This document shows, piece after piece, positions 18,695 to 27,924 of a DNA stretch of 64,000 nt. The stretch is from Bog-756 sp963699345 (GTDB lineage Bacteria; Actinomycetota; Acidimicrobiia; Acidimicrobiales; RAAP-2). The notes beneath the pieces are model-generated. The model worked only from the letters and a program-made list of their open reading frames with translations. It was not told the DNA's origin and made no database searches. Position numbers and translations under genes: made by a program. The DNA is taken from assembly GCA_963699345.1 (NCBI GenBank), contig CAVOTL010000001.1, positions 310,001 through 374,000 on the forward strand, written 5' to 3'. Every line of letters begins with the position of its first letter. Positions within the stretch are counted from its first letter, which is position 1.

Positions 18695-18741
18695 ACGGCG
18701 CGGTCCGGGGCCGCCCCGTCGGGGACGCCGCGTCCGTCCGG

Positions 18742-18747
18742 TACGTT
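18742..18747 (+). promoter_or_regulatory. Candidate -10 box for leaderless thioesterase gene
   Basis: TACGTT, 6 bases before the GTG at 18754, and no ribosome site; fits a leaderless mRNA. Confidence 0.45.
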
Positions 18748-18753
18748 GCCTGG

Positions 18754-19392
18754 GTGACCGACGATGCCCGACTCGACGCCGCCGCCGCCCTGCGCCGGCT
18801 CAACGACGCCTTCGTGGCCCACGATGCAGAGGACGCGCTGCTCGGCCGGATCGCCGCCGAGGCCCGGGCCGCCACGGCCGAGCTGGCGACCGGGGCCCGT
18901 CGGGACCGGGCCGCCCGGCTGGCCGCCCACTTCGGCCGCCTGTTCACCGAGGGGACGGTCGACGAGGCCCTGCGGAGCACGGACAACCCGATGACCGACC
19001 GGGCCGTGGCCGGGACCACCAACCCGATCTCGGCCGAGGTCACGCTCGGGTACGACGGCGACGAGGTGGTCGCCCGCACCGTCCTGGGCACGGCCTACGA
19101 GGGCGCTCCGCGTCGGTCGCACGGAGGCATGGTGGCGGCGCTCTTCGACGACATCGCCGCCGGGGTCCTGCCCCTCGCCGGCGTGGCGGCCTACACCGGC
19201 GAGTTGACCGTGCGCTACCACCGGCCGGTCCCCGTCGAGGAGCCCCTCGAGTTCCGGGCCCGGATCGACAGCCACGAGGGCCGCAAGCTGCGGGCCAGCG
19301 CCGACTGCCTGGCCGGGGGCGAGGTCGTGGCCTCCGCCTCGGTGCTCTACATCACCGTCGACACCAAGGAGTTCGGCCAGGTCGCGGGCTAG
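18754..19392 (+). CDS. PaaI-type hot-dog thioesterase
   Basis: 212 residues with GTG start. The N-terminal about 85 residues are a helical extension; the C-terminal half is a hot-dog domain with the PaaI-like motif RRSHGGMVAALFDDIAAG, followed by AYTGELTVRYHRPVPVEEPLEFRARIDSHEGRK. It probably hydrolyses a short-chain or aromatic acyl-CoA. The stop codon shares the palindrome CTAG with the stop of the convergent thiolase gene. Confidence 0.85.
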   Translation: MTDDARLDAAAALRRLNDAFVAHDAEDALLGRIAAEARAATAELATGARRDRAARLAAHFGRLFTEGTVDEALRSTDNPMTDRAVAGTTNPISAEVTLGYDGDEVVARTVLGTAYEGAPRRSHGGMVAALFDDIAAGVLPLAGVAAYTGELTVRYHRPVPVEEPLEFRARIDSHEGRKLRASADCLAGGEVVASASVLYITVDTKEFGQVAG

Positions 19393-20627
19393 ATCCTCTC
19401 GATGATCACGGCCGGGGCCATGCCGCCCGCCGCGCACATCGTCACGAGTCCGAACTGCTTGTCCTGACGCTCGAGTTCGTCGAGGACGGTGCCGACCAGC
19501 ATGGCGCCCGTGGCGCCGATCGGGTGCCCGAGGGCGATGGCTCCTCCGTTGACGTTGACCTTGTCCCGGTCGAGGTCGAGGTCGCGGATGAACTTCTCGG
19601 GCACGACGGCGAAGGCCTCGTTGACCTCGAACAGGTCGATCTGGTCGAGGCTCATCCCGGCTTTGGCCAGCACCTTGCGGGTCGCGGGCACCGGGGCGTT
19701 CAACATCAGCGTGGGGTCGTCGCCCATGTTGGCGGCGGCCACGATCCGGGCGCGTGGGGTCAGTCCGTGGGCGCGGGCGTACCCGGGGCTCGTGAGCAGC
19801 AGGGCGGCCGCCCCGTCGACGACCCCCGACGAGTTCCCGGCGTGGTGGACGTGGGTGATCTCGAGATCGGGGAACCGCTGGTGGACCATGCCCCGGAAGG
19901 TCAGGCCGTCGGCGTTGAGCGCGATGTCCCCGATCCCCTCGAACGAGGGAGCCAGTTGGGCCAGCTTGTCCACCGTGGTTCCCGGGCGGGGGTACTCCTC
20001 GGTGGCGAGCAGCACGTTGCCGTCGGTGTCGTGCACGGTGACCAGACTCCGGTCGAAGCGCCCTTCGGCGATGGCCGTGGCCGCCCGGGCCTGGGACGTC
20101 GCCGCCAGCTCGTCGAGGGCCTGGCGGGGGATGCCTTCGAGGGTGGCGATGGCGTCGGCGGCCACGCCCTGGTTGGGCTGGGGCCACACCGCCCGCAGGT
20201 GCTCGTTGCCGGAGTCGATGAAGAATCCGCCGCCCTCCACCTTGTTGGTCCCGTAGGACGACATGAGCTCGGTGCCGCCGGCGATCATGACCTCTTCGAA
20301 CCCGGCCAGGATCGAGGCCGCGGCCAGGTTCACGGCGGTGATCCCCGAACCGCAGTAGCGGTCCAGCGTGACGCCGCTCGAGTGCACGTCGTAGCCGGCG
20401 TCGAGGGCGGCCATGCGGCCGAGGTCGCCGCCCTGGGTACCCACCTGGCGGCTGGTGCCCCAGATGATGTCGTCGACGTCGGCGGTGTCGAGGTCGTTGC
20501 GCTGAGCGATGGCCGCCAGCACGGCGGCGCCGATGATCTGCGGATGCTGGTCGGCCAGGGCCCCCTTGCCGACCTTGCCGATGCCCCGGGGGGTGCGGAC
20601 GGCGTCGATGATCCATGCTTCGGGCAT
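19389..20627 (-). CDS. Thiolase (acetyl-CoA acetyltransferase family)
   Basis: 412 residues, normal thiolase length. The nucleophile lies in LDRYCGSGITAVNLAAASI (about Cys90), the second His in NEAFAVVPEKF and NGGAIALGHPIGATGAM, and the second catalytic Cys in LVTMCAAGGMAPAVIIE at the C-terminus. It cleaves or forms 3-ketoacyl-CoA. The ATG at 20627 is preceded by GAGGAG. Neighbours do not form a beta-oxidation operon. It converges with the thioesterase gene. Confidence 0.94.
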   Translation of the reverse strand: MPEAWIIDAVRTPRGIGKVGKGALADQHPQIIGAAVLAAIAQRNDLDTADVDDIIWGTSRQVGTQGGDLGRMAALDAGYDVHSSGVTLDRYCGSGITAVNLAAASILAGFEEVMIAGGTELMSSYGTNKVEGGGFFIDSGNEHLRAVWPQPNQGVAADAIATLEGIPRQALDELAATSQARAATAIAEGRFDRSLVTVHDTDGNVLLATEEYPRPGTTVDKLAQLAPSFEGIGDIALNADGLTFRGMVHQRFPDLEITHVHHAGNSSGVVDGAAALLLTSPGYARAHGLTPRARIVAAANMGDDPTLMLNAPVPATRKVLAKAGMSLDQIDLFEVNEAFAVVPEKFIRDLDLDRDKVNVNGGAIALGHPIGATGAMLVGTVLDELERQDKQFGLVTMCAAGGMAPAVIIERI

Positions 20628-20774
20628 TGGGTGGCTCCTCTGGCGGGTGGGCGCCTGACGGCGCGTCAGACGTCACTGTCTAGCCCACCCGCCCTATCGG
20701 GTGGCAAGCCGGGCCGGTCGGCGGGGGATCCGCCGTCCGACGGAGCGACGGGCGTCCCGTAACCTGGGGGGCCC

Positions 20775-21515
20775 ATGACCGGCATGCGGAGGGCGCACCC
20801 CCGTGGCGACGGGAGCCGTCCCACCGGCGCCGCCGTGCTGGTGGTGCTCGCCGGCCTCCTCGTGGTCGCCTGTGGCGGCCCGGTCGAGACGACCCCGGTG
20901 CGGCCGCCGAGGACGACGACCACCGTGGCGCCGACCACGACTACCGTGGCGCCGACCACGACCACGACCACGACCACGGTCGACGTCGGAGCCCTTCCCC
21001 AGACTGACGTCGTGCCGTCGCCGGCATCTCCCGCCTTCCAGGCGGCCATGCAGGCGTTGTTCGCCGCGGTGGTGTCCGGTTCGCCCTCCGGGGCCCAGGC
21101 CGCCTTCTTCCCCGAGGGCGCCTATCTGCAGGTCAAGGACATCGCCGATGCCGCCGGGGACTACGCGGGCCGGCTGGTGGCCGAGTACGACCTCGACATC
21201 ATGGCCGCCCACGACCAGCTCGGTCCGTGGGCGCCCGGCACCACCCTCACCTCGGTGGAGGTGCCCATGCAGTACGCCCACTGGATCCCACCCGGCGTGT
21301 GTGACAACGGCGTGGGGTACTACGAGGTGGCCAATGCCCGAATGGTCTACTCCGCGGCCGGGGTGACGAGGTCGTTCGGGATCGCGTCGCTCATCTCCTG
21401 GCGCGGCGAGTGGTATGTCGTCCACCTCGGCGCCATCCTCCGCGACGGCCCGGGAGGCACCGTCCTCGAGCCCGCGGCGGGCACCGGGGTCTCGGAGCCG
21501 TCCACGACCTGCTGA
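20775..21515 (+). CDS. Lipoprotein with Thr/Pro-rich stalk
   Basis: 246 residues. The signal segment ends in a lipobox, LLVVACGG (Cys about residue 34). A stalk of TTTTV-APTTTTV units (about 45-70) holds the folded domain away from the membrane; at the DNA level it contains a 20-bp direct repeat starting at 20922 and 20943. The outer domain (about 80-246, SPAFQAAMQALFAAVVSG..) has two well-spaced cysteines but no family I can name. TAACCT lies 9 bases before the ATG, fitting leaderless transcription. Confidence 0.75.
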   Translation: MTGMRRAHPRGDGSRPTGAAVLVVLAGLLVVACGGPVETTPVRPPRTTTTVAPTTTTVAPTTTTTTTTVDVGALPQTDVVPSPASPAFQAAMQALFAAVVSGSPSGAQAAFFPEGAYLQVKDIADAAGDYAGRLVAEYDLDIMAAHDQLGPWAPGTTLTSVEVPMQYAHWIPPGVCDNGVGYYEVANARMVYSAAGVTRSFGIASLISWRGEWYVVHLGAILRDGPGGTVLEPAAGTGVSEPSTTC

Positions 21516-21526
21516 GTCGGGGGGGT

Positions 21527-21543
21527 CACCGCGTGACGCGGTG
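21527..21543. terminator. Hairpin between convergent genes
   Basis: CACCGCGTGACGCGGTG, an 8-bp inverted repeat just after the lipoprotein stop and before the stop of the minus-strand DinB-like gene. No T-run; candidate bidirectional terminator. Confidence 0.4.
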
Positions 21544-21569
21544 GCGTGGACGCGGGCGTGGTCGATCGT

Positions 21570-22196
21570 TCAGAGGCGGCCGACCAAGGTGGTGAGACCC
21601 TCCCCGGTCAACCGGTCGACGAGGGCCCGCCGGCCGCAGAGCACGCTGCAGAGGGCCACCGCCGGCCCCCGCACGACCGGGGACCCGCGGCCGACCCGGA
21701 CATCGATGTCGCTCGCCTCGAAGGTCAGGCCGTCCACCCGTCCCTTCGGTACGAACCCCTTGGCGCGGCCCCCGGCCGCGAACTCGAGGGCCGTGGCGAG
21801 GGCCACCGGGTCGACGGCGACGGAGCGCCCCGAGGGGACGAGCATGTCCGCACCGTGGACGATGACGTCGGTGAGCGGGGCCTCGGGTCCCGACCCGGGA
21901 GGGGTGAAGCGGGACGTGGCATTGTCGCGTAGGCCGGCGACGCAGGCGGCCGGATCGAGGCGACCCGCCAGCTTCCGCGCCACCCGGTCGAAGCCGCCGT
22001 CGAGGGAACGGGCGCGGGCCATGTCGAGCAGCATCGAGGGGAGCGACACCTCCCAGGGGGCGTTGAGGTGGGCGGCCACCATGTGCACGGTCCATCCTTC
22101 GCAGAGCGAGGGGGCGGCCCACTCGGCCGGCGTAAGGGGGTCCAGCGCATCGGCCAGGCGTCGCCGCTCGGCGGCGATCAACGGGAAGACGTCCAT
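21570..22196 (-). CDS. Maleylpyruvate isomerase/DinB-like (TIGR03083 type) protein
   Basis: 208 residues. The N-terminus has the DinB-like pattern of mycothiol-dependent enzymes: AAERRRLADALDPLTPAEWAAPSLCEGWTVHMVAAHLNAPW, in which LCEGW and the following His supply the usual metal site, and TDVIVHGADML supplies another His. The C-terminal half resembles the SCP2-like domain seen in such proteins. The family includes maleylpyruvate isomerases and S-conjugate transferases that use mycothiol. It is the last gene of the minus-strand row, 8 bp after the amidohydrolase. Confidence 0.8.
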   Translation of the reverse strand: MDVFPLIAAERRRLADALDPLTPAEWAAPSLCEGWTVHMVAAHLNAPWEVSLPSMLLDMARARSLDGGFDRVARKLAGRLDPAACVAGLRDNATSRFTPPGSGPEAPLTDVIVHGADMLVPSGRSVAVDPVALATALEFAAGGRAKGFVPKGRVDGLTFEASDIDVRVGRGSPVVRGPAVALCSVLCGRRALVDRLTGEGLTTLVGRL

Positions 22197-22203
22197 GGAA
22201 CTC

Positions 22204-23484
22204 CTATCGTCCGGACCGCCCCGCCCCGGGCAGGTCGTCGAGCCGGTCGGTGACCGGACGGCCACCGAGCAGTACCGCCACCAGCGCCGCCGGGTCGCCG
22301 AGGACGGCGATGTCGGCGACGGGGTCGCCGTCCACCACCAACAGGTCGGCGACCGTCCCCGCGGTGACGGTGCCGAGGTCGTCGCCCCGTCCGAACACCT
22401 CGGCGCCGTGGCGGGTGGCCCAGGTGAGCACGTCGATCGCCGGGATGCCGACGTCGTGGACGTAGTACGCCAGCTCGTCGGCGTAGGGACCGTGGGGAAA
22501 GTTGAGAGCACCGAAGTCGTCGCCCAGGACGAATCGCACGCCGGCCCGGTTGGCGGCGGGCAGGATCGCGGCCATGGACTCGAGGTCCTGTCGGAGGTCG
22601 TCGGTGAATCCGAGGGAGACGCCACTCATCGAGTCGAGGAACCGGGCGGGAAAGAGCATCGAGGGGACGACGGGGGTGTCGGTCTCGAGGAGTCGGTCGA
22701 TGCACTCGGCGTCCAGACCGTCGCCGTGGTCGACGATGTCGATGCCGAGATCGAGGGCCATGAGCAGCGCCTCCTTGTTGGCGATGTGTCCCCGGACCCG
22801 GGCGCCGCGTTGGTGGGCGGCGTCGATGGCCGCACCCAACTCCTCGCGGGTGACCTCGGTCTGCTCGCTCGGTCCCACCGTGCCGTGGCCGCCGGTGACG
22901 AAGACCTTGATCATCTCGGCGCCCTCCTTGATCTCCTGGCGGACCGACCGGCGGAACTCGTCGGGACCGTCGCTGCGCCGGATCGCGCCGAGCGCGCCGA
23001 TCTCCCAGTGGGCGGGGAAGCTGCGGTCACCCGCGTGTCCGGTCGAGCTGATGTCCCGGCTGCAGGGGACGAGGCGGGGCCCCGTGACGAGGCGCCGTTC
23101 CACGGCCTGCTTCATCGACGCGTCGATGGCGAACGGCGCCCCGGCACTCACCGCCGAGGTGAAGCCGGCCCGCACGAGCTTCTCGAGGTTGGTGACCGCT
23201 CGCACGACCTGCATGGCCACGGGCTCCTCGAGGCCGAACGGGGCGGTGGCGGCGCCGAGGTTGTGATAGGTGGCGTGGAAGTGGCAGTTGACCATCCCGG
23301 GCATGACGGTCCGACCACCGAGGTCGACCACCCGGTCGTCGGGCCGCGGCCCTCCGGGCACCCCACCGTCCACCGAGGCGATACGGTCGCCGTCCACCAC
23401 CACCGTGGCCCGGTCGAGGACCGTGCCGTCACCCACCACCACCCGGCCCCCCGCCAGCACCAGGCGTCCCCCGTCGCCGGCCAC
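22204..23484 (-). CDS. Amidohydrolase-1 family (imidazolonepropionase/prolidase-like) enzyme
   Basis: 426 residues. Metal-site motifs of the amidohydrolase superfamily are complete: VMPGMVNCHFHAT (HxH after strand 1), AEMIKVFVTGG (the Lys that is carbamylated), GHIANKEALLMALDLGIDIVDHGD (two His), and VLGDDFGA (Asp). A small beta-sandwich formed by both ends (VLAGGRVVVGDGTV.., VADLLVVDGDPVADI) flanks the barrel. It hydrolyses cyclic amides or dipeptides; substrate unknown. It sits between a monooxygenase-fold protein and a DinB-like protein in one row, suggesting a small catabolic unit. Confidence 0.9.
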   Translation of the reverse strand: MAGDGGRLVLAGGRVVVGDGTVLDRATVVVDGDRIASVDGGVPGGPRPDDRVVDLGGRTVMPGMVNCHFHATYHNLGAATAPFGLEEPVAMQVVRAVTNLEKLVRAGFTSAVSAGAPFAIDASMKQAVERRLVTGPRLVPCSRDISSTGHAGDRSFPAHWEIGALGAIRRSDGPDEFRRSVRQEIKEGAEMIKVFVTGGHGTVGPSEQTEVTREELGAAIDAAHQRGARVRGHIANKEALLMALDLGIDIVDHGDGLDAECIDRLLETDTPVVPSMLFPARFLDSMSGVSLGFTDDLRQDLESMAAILPAANRAGVRFVLGDDFGALNFPHGPYADELAYYVHDVGIPAIDVLTWATRHGAEVFGRGDDLGTVTAGTVADLLVVDGDPVADIAVLGDPAALVAVLLGGRPVTDRLDDLPGAGRSGR

Positions 23485-23488
23485 CGGC

Positions 23489-23794
23489 TCAGCCCCCGTA
23501 GGCCGGGCGACGCCCGGTCAGGTCGAGGATGTGGGCGTCGGCCCCCGTGATCCTCGCCACGTGCTGCTCCATGAACTCGGTCTCGTAGGGCTGCGCCTGG
23601 TGGGACTCGAAGGCCTCGAGGCTGTCCCAGCACTCGAAGAATCGGAACCGGTTGGGGACCTCCACGTCCTCGGCCCACCAGTAGTCGACGCAGCCCGGGT
23701 CCGCCCGACTCCGCTCGCTGACCGCACGGAGGGCGTCGAGCGTCTCGGCCCGATCCTCGTCCCGGAACTCGAGATAGCCGCTCAGTGCGTGCAT
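23489..23794 (-). CDS. ABM-fold (antibiotic biosynthesis monooxygenase-like) protein
   Basis: 101 residues. Ferredoxin-like dimeric alpha/beta barrel: SGYLEFRDEDRAETLDALRAVSERSRADPGCVDYWWAED, then RFRFFECWDSLEAFESHQAQPYETEFMEQH. The closing FECW..LEAFESHQ pattern is typical. Relatives include cofactor-free monooxygenases and (4S)-muconolactone-type enzymes. Four bases separate it from the next gene, so the two are co-translated. Confidence 0.85.
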   Translation of the reverse strand: MHALSGYLEFRDEDRAETLDALRAVSERSRADPGCVDYWWAEDVEVPNRFRFFECWDSLEAFESHQAQPYETEFMEQHVARITGADAHILDLTGRRPAYGG

Positions 23795-23843
23795 GGTGGT
23801 GCCTCCTGTCGAAGGGGGCCGGTCGGTCCGGTCCCGGGGGCGG

Positions 23844-24296
23844 TCAGGTGGGATCGCGCCCGACGATCACGGTGCAGGGTGCGGTGCGGACCACGTAGTC
23901 GGACACCGAGCCGAGCAGGGCGCGGGCGATGCCGCCCCGGCCCCGGGTGCCGAGCACCACCGCGGCCGCCGACACCTCGGTGGCCAGCGCGCAGATGGCC
24001 GCGCCGGGTTCGCCGGACACCACCCGCACCTCGACGTCGGCGATGCCCAGGCGGGCTTCGGCCTCGACCAACACCTGACGGGCGGACTCGTGAGCCCTGC
24101 CCACCGCCAGGTCGAACTCGTCGGCATCCATGTCGGCACCGGCGTGGCCGGTACCCGAGAGCACGGACGGGTCGGGGGCGTCGGCCACCGTCACCAGCAC
24201 GTACGGGTGCCCGGGACCGAGCAGGGCGAGACCGCCCGCCAGCGCGTCGAGCGCGGGCTCGGACCCGTCGGCGCAGAGCAGGATCGGCCGGGCCAT
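23844..24296 (-). CDS. Universal stress protein (UspA family)
   Basis: 150 residues, single Usp domain. Starts RPILLCADGSEPALDALAGG and ends with the ATP-binding signature GTRGRGGIARALLGSVSDYVVRTAPCTVIV (G-2X-G-9X-S). It should bind ATP and act in stress or dormancy. It follows the DUF2252 gene by about 60 bp in the row that contains the ECF41 sigma factor. Confidence 0.92.
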   Translation of the reverse strand: MARPILLCADGSEPALDALAGGLALLGPGHPYVLVTVADAPDPSVLSGTGHAGADMDADEFDLAVGRAHESARQVLVEAEARLGIADVEVRVVSGEPGAAICALATEVSAAAVVLGTRGRGGIARALLGSVSDYVVRTAPCTVIVGRDPT

Positions 24297-24357
24297 CGGG
24301 CCACCGTAGCAACGGTGGAGCCACCGTCGGTGGGGCCCACCGGCCCGGACGGCCGGC

Positions 24358-25791
24358 TCAGGTCGACCGGGCGGCGACCGCCCCCGAGGCGATGGCCTCG
24401 ACGAGTTGGGCGTGGTCGGCGTCGTTCTGGTCGGCGTAGCGACCGGCGAAGGCCACCGCCGCGTCGCCGAAGCCGGATCCCTTCCCCAGGTAGGCGTCGA
24501 TGGCCACCGGGTCGCCGGAGCGGGCGTGGGCCCGGGCGAGCGTCTCGCCGCAGGCGGTGGCGAACTCGGCCAGTCGGGGGGCGATGAGTTCCACGGTGGG
24601 GATGATCTTCATGTCGCGGAACTGGCGGACGTAGTAGTCGTGGCCCCGGAAGGTGGACCAGCCGACGAAGATGTCGGTGGCCGTCTGGACCAGCCGCTTG
24701 CCGGCCACCACCCGCTCGCCGTGGGTGGTGTGGAGCGACGGTGCGACGTGCTCTTCGTAGACCGACGGTCCTGCCTGCTTGCACTGGAGGAAGAGCGGGT
24801 CGCGTCCGCTGCGGCCCTCGAGCAGCACCAGGTAGACGCGCATGCCGACACTGCCCACCCCGACGACCTGGCGGACGACATCGGCCTCGGCGAACCGGTC
24901 GAAGAGGTGGCGCCGATCCTCTTGGAGGGTCTCCCGGTAGCCGCCGAGCAGCTCGTCGACGAGGTCGGACTGCTCGTCGTCGTCGACGGTCCGGCGCACC
25001 GGTGGGTCCTCGGTGATGCGGGGACGACCGTGGGCCATCTCGGTGAGCTTGGCGTACGCTCCCCGGTGGGTCCGCGTGGAGCGCTTGGCGTCGATGTGCA
25101 CCGATACGGCTCCGCGGTCGGCCGGTTCGAAGTAGCCGAGCAGACTGTCGACGTGGGTGCCGTCGTACCAGATGTCCAATTCCGGCATCTCGGCGTACCG
25201 ACGGATGCGGCCCCGGTAGGCATCGACGGCTGCCTCCACCGCCGCCCGCGCCCGGCCCCGGCGGACCCCGCCCGCCCGTGCGGCCACCACCAGACTGGCG
25301 GCCAGGCGGTGCACGTCCCACTCGAAGGGTCCGGGCAGCGTTTCGTCGAAGTCCCGGAGGTCGAAGGCGAGATTGCGCTCGGGCGTGGCCCACAGCCCGA
25401 AGTTGAGGACGTGGGCGTCACCGCAGAGCTGCACCTCGATGCCGCTGTGGGGCCGCGATCCGAGGTCGGCGGCCATGACCGCGGCCGCTCCCCGGAAGTA
25501 GTTCCACGGGGAGACGGCCATCCGGCCGTGGCGCAGGGCGAGGAGTCCGGGGTCGCGTACGTCCTCCTGGTCGAGGATCGTCCGCAGGGCGTCGTGGCCG
25601 CGGCGGTCCGGCGACCACCCACCCTGGGCGCGGCGCGGCGCCCGTCGGCGGGCCGACTTCCCGGTGGACCGGCGCTCGGCCGCGGTGGCGCCGAGGTCGT
25701 GGCGGGGCAGGCCGGGAACCGGTTGGGGGATGGCGGGAGGGATCCGGAGATCCTACGCGGCGGTCGGTGGTCCGGCCGTTCCCGGGGTCAC
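24358..25791 (-). pseudogene. DUF2252 protein, interrupted by an in-frame TAG near its start
   Basis: DUF2252 proteins look like kinase-fold enzymes and this one keeps the core: GRMAVSPWNYFRGAAAVMAADL, LCGDAHVLNFGLWATPERNLAFDLRDFDETLPGPFEWDVHRLAAS, and QCKQAGPSVYEEH. The first ATG is at 25521, but coding similarity clearly starts earlier (STGKSARRRAPRRAQGGW, ALRTILDQEDVRDPGLLALRHG) and that part has no start codon. Reading on, the frame reaches a GTG at 25791 that overlaps the sigma-factor stop (GTGA), as expected in this operon, but a TAG at 25753-25755 (codon 13) interrupts it. It is either a nonsense mutation, a sequence error, or a start I cannot see. The 24358-25752 part is otherwise intact. 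Confidence 0.8.
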
Positions 25792-26669
25792 TCCAGGCGG
25801 ACCGACGATCCGACGTGGCGGAGTTTGTCCGGGTTGCGCACGATGCGGACGGCCACCACGCGGCCGTCGGCCACCGAGCAGGCCAGGACCTGGTCGAGTC
25901 GGCCGTCGATCCGGAAGAGGTACCCGGCGTCGCCGTTGACGTTGGCCGGGACGACGTCGATCCGGTCCCGGTAGCGCCGGGCCAGGTTGACGAGGAAACG
26001 GGCCACCCGCGGGGCGCTGACCACGGGCCGGCGCGCCGCCCGACGGTGCGGGCCGCCGTCACTGGTGCACACCACGTCGGGGGCCAACCGGTCGATCACC
26101 CCCTGGACGTCACCGGCGGCCACGGCCAGGAGCAGTTCGTCGACCAGTCGTCGGTCCCCGGCCGAGCCATGGGGCAGGTGGGCGTCACGGATCCGTCGTC
26201 GGGAGCGACTGGCGATCTGGCGGCACGCACCCGGCGACCGGTCCACCATGGCGCCGATCTCGTCGTAGGGGACGGCGAACACCTCGGCCAGCACGAACAC
26301 GGCCCGCTCCACCGGACCGAGCTCGTCGAGGAGGATGAGGAAGCCGAGCGTGAGGGAGTCGGCCAGCTCGGCGACCTCTTCGGGTCCGGGCCCGGTGACC
26401 AGGGGCTCGGGCAGCCAGGGCCCCGGGTACGGGTCCGGCCGGCGGCGGCGGGCCCGGAGGTGGTCCAGCGCGGCCCGGGTGGTGACGGTGGTCAGCCACG
26501 CCGCCGGACGCTCGACCGACGACCGGTCGGCCCGCTCCCAGCGGAACCAGACCTCGGACACCACGTCCTCGGCGTCGGCCAGGCTGCCGAGTATCCGGTA
26601 GGCGAGCCCGACGAGCCGTGGGCGCTCGACGTCGAAGGCGTCGGCCGGGAGCGGCCCGGCGCGGCTCAC
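25788..26669 (-). CDS. ECF41-group RNA polymerase sigma factor (SigJ-like)
   Basis: 293 residues with GTG start. Region 2: LVGLAYRILGSLADAEDVVSEVWFRW. Linker motif WLPEP. Region 4: LDELGPVERAVFVLAEVFAVPYDEIGAMVDRSPGACRQIASRSRRRI. A SnoaL-like C-terminal extension (about 170-293) holds the ECF41 marks DGG (SDGGPHRRAA) and NPDKL near the end. In this group the extension, not an anti-sigma factor, tunes activity. The start overlaps the oxidoreductase stop (GTGA), and its own stop overlaps a GTG for DUF2252. A promoter of the ECF41 type lies upstream of the oxidoreductase, so the operon is probably self-activated. Confidence 0.95.
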   Translation of the reverse strand: MSRAGPLPADAFDVERPRLVGLAYRILGSLADAEDVVSEVWFRWERADRSSVERPAAWLTTVTTRAALDHLRARRRRPDPYPGPWLPEPLVTGPGPEEVAELADSLTLGFLILLDELGPVERAVFVLAEVFAVPYDEIGAMVDRSPGACRQIASRSRRRIRDAHLPHGSAGDRRLVDELLLAVAAGDVQGVIDRLAPDVVCTSDGGPHRRAARRPVVSAPRVARFLVNLARRYRDRIDVVPANVNGDAGYLFRIDGRLDQVLACSVADGRVVAVRIVRNPDKLRHVGSSVRLE

Positions 26670-27916
26670 GGCACGCGACCCGTACGATCGAGGGCCGCCA
26701 GCGCCTGACGGGCGGCCGCCGCCCCGCTGGCGAGGGCGGCGTCGGCCAGCAACCCGTCGGGACCCACCCAGTCGCCGGCCAGGTGGATGCCGGGGGTGCC
26801 CGTGGCATCCGTGCCCGGACGGCCCCGGAGCCCGCCGCGCTCCGGCCGGGGAGCCGTCGAGGCGACGGTCATCGAGGCGAGGAAGCGCTCGGCCACGATG
26901 TCGCCGTCGGTGACCCCGGCGAGCCGGCGGTGGGCCTCGAGCTCCTTTCGGTCCTCGGCGGCCGACCGCGCCCCGTAGCGCAGGACACCGACCACGGCAC
27001 CGCCGGACGGGGCCTGGCGGGCCGGCGGCGCCTGGGTGGTGGCGTAGAGCGGCGTGTCGATGCCGAGGACGTAGCCGGGCTCGGGTGGCCGGGACACGCC
27101 CAGGTCGAGACAGGCCGCGGTCACCGGGGGTCCGAGGTCACCCCAGTCCGGCGGATCGGGCAGCAGGCGACGGGTGGCGGCCGGCCCACCCACGGCGACC
27201 ACCACCTGGTCGGCGACGACCCGCCCGCCGTCGCCCACCAGCTCGAAGCGACCGGCGGCCGGCTCGAGCGACCGGACCTCCGAGCCGGCTCGGACCTCGA
27301 CGCCGGCGGCCAGGGCGTCGGTCAGCTGGGACCAGCCCCCGTCGAGGTAGGTGACGCCGGCCGGCGCGGCCAGCTGCATCTGGGCCACGGCCGCATCCGC
27401 CCCCAGGGCGTCGACGTCGGCGCAGTAGGTCCCGAGCCGCAGGAGCGCCAGTACCACCGACTCCGCATCGGGGCGCAGTCGGTGGTCATCGATCCACTGG
27501 CGGGCGGACATCCCCTCGAAGGAGGCGGGGGACAGGCGCGGGAGGCGCGCCAGCACGGTCGCCAGCTGCGCCTTGCCCCGCAGGCCGAGCAGGCCCGAGC
27601 GCGCCAGGGACGAGGGGCCGGTCGGGAGCCGGTGCAACCCACCCCCGTGCGAGCCGTGGTAGCGCCGGAGCGGAGGAGGCGCACCCTGCGGCGTCACCCC
27701 GAGGCTGGTGAGCACGGCGGCCCCGGGGCCGCCGAGGTAGAGGGCGTGGGCGCCGAGGTTCCAGACGAATCCCCGGCGCTCGGTGGTCCGGGCCCGCCCA
27801 CCCGGCCGGTGGCCCTCGAGCACGATGACCCGGGCGCCACCGGCGGCGGCGGTCGCCGCCGCGCTCAGTCCGGCGAGCCCGGCTCCGACGACGGCGACAT
27901 CGGTGGCGGTGTCCAT
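26666..27916 (-). CDS. FAD-dependent amine oxidase/phytoene desaturase-like oxidoreductase
   Basis: 416 residues. N-terminal dinucleotide-binding motif DVAVVGAGLAGLSAAATAAAGGARVIVLEGHRPGGRART (GxGxxG, acidic residue at the end of strand 2, then GGR), and the C-terminal FAD motif GIHLAGDWVGPDGLLADAALASGAAAA. The ATG at 27916 fits the conserved start; codons further upstream lie inside the promoter. ECF41 factors usually sit beside an oxidoreductase, epimerase or carboxymuconolactone decarboxylase gene, and this gene fills that place. Substrate unknown. Confidence 0.9.
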   Translation of the reverse strand: MDTATDVAVVGAGLAGLSAAATAAAGGARVIVLEGHRPGGRARTTERRGFVWNLGAHALYLGGPGAAVLTSLGVTPQGAPPPLRRYHGSHGGGLHRLPTGPSSLARSGLLGLRGKAQLATVLARLPRLSPASFEGMSARQWIDDHRLRPDAESVVLALLRLGTYCADVDALGADAAVAQMQLAAPAGVTYLDGGWSQLTDALAAGVEVRAGSEVRSLEPAAGRFELVGDGGRVVADQVVVAVGGPAATRRLLPDPPDWGDLGPPVTAACLDLGVSRPPEPGYVLGIDTPLYATTQAPPARQAPSGGAVVGVLRYGARSAAEDRKELEAHRRLAGVTDGDIVAERFLASMTVASTAPRPERGGLRGRPGTDATGTPGIHLAGDWVGPDGLLADAALASGAAAARQALAALDRTGRVP

Positions 27917-27924
27917 GCCTGATC

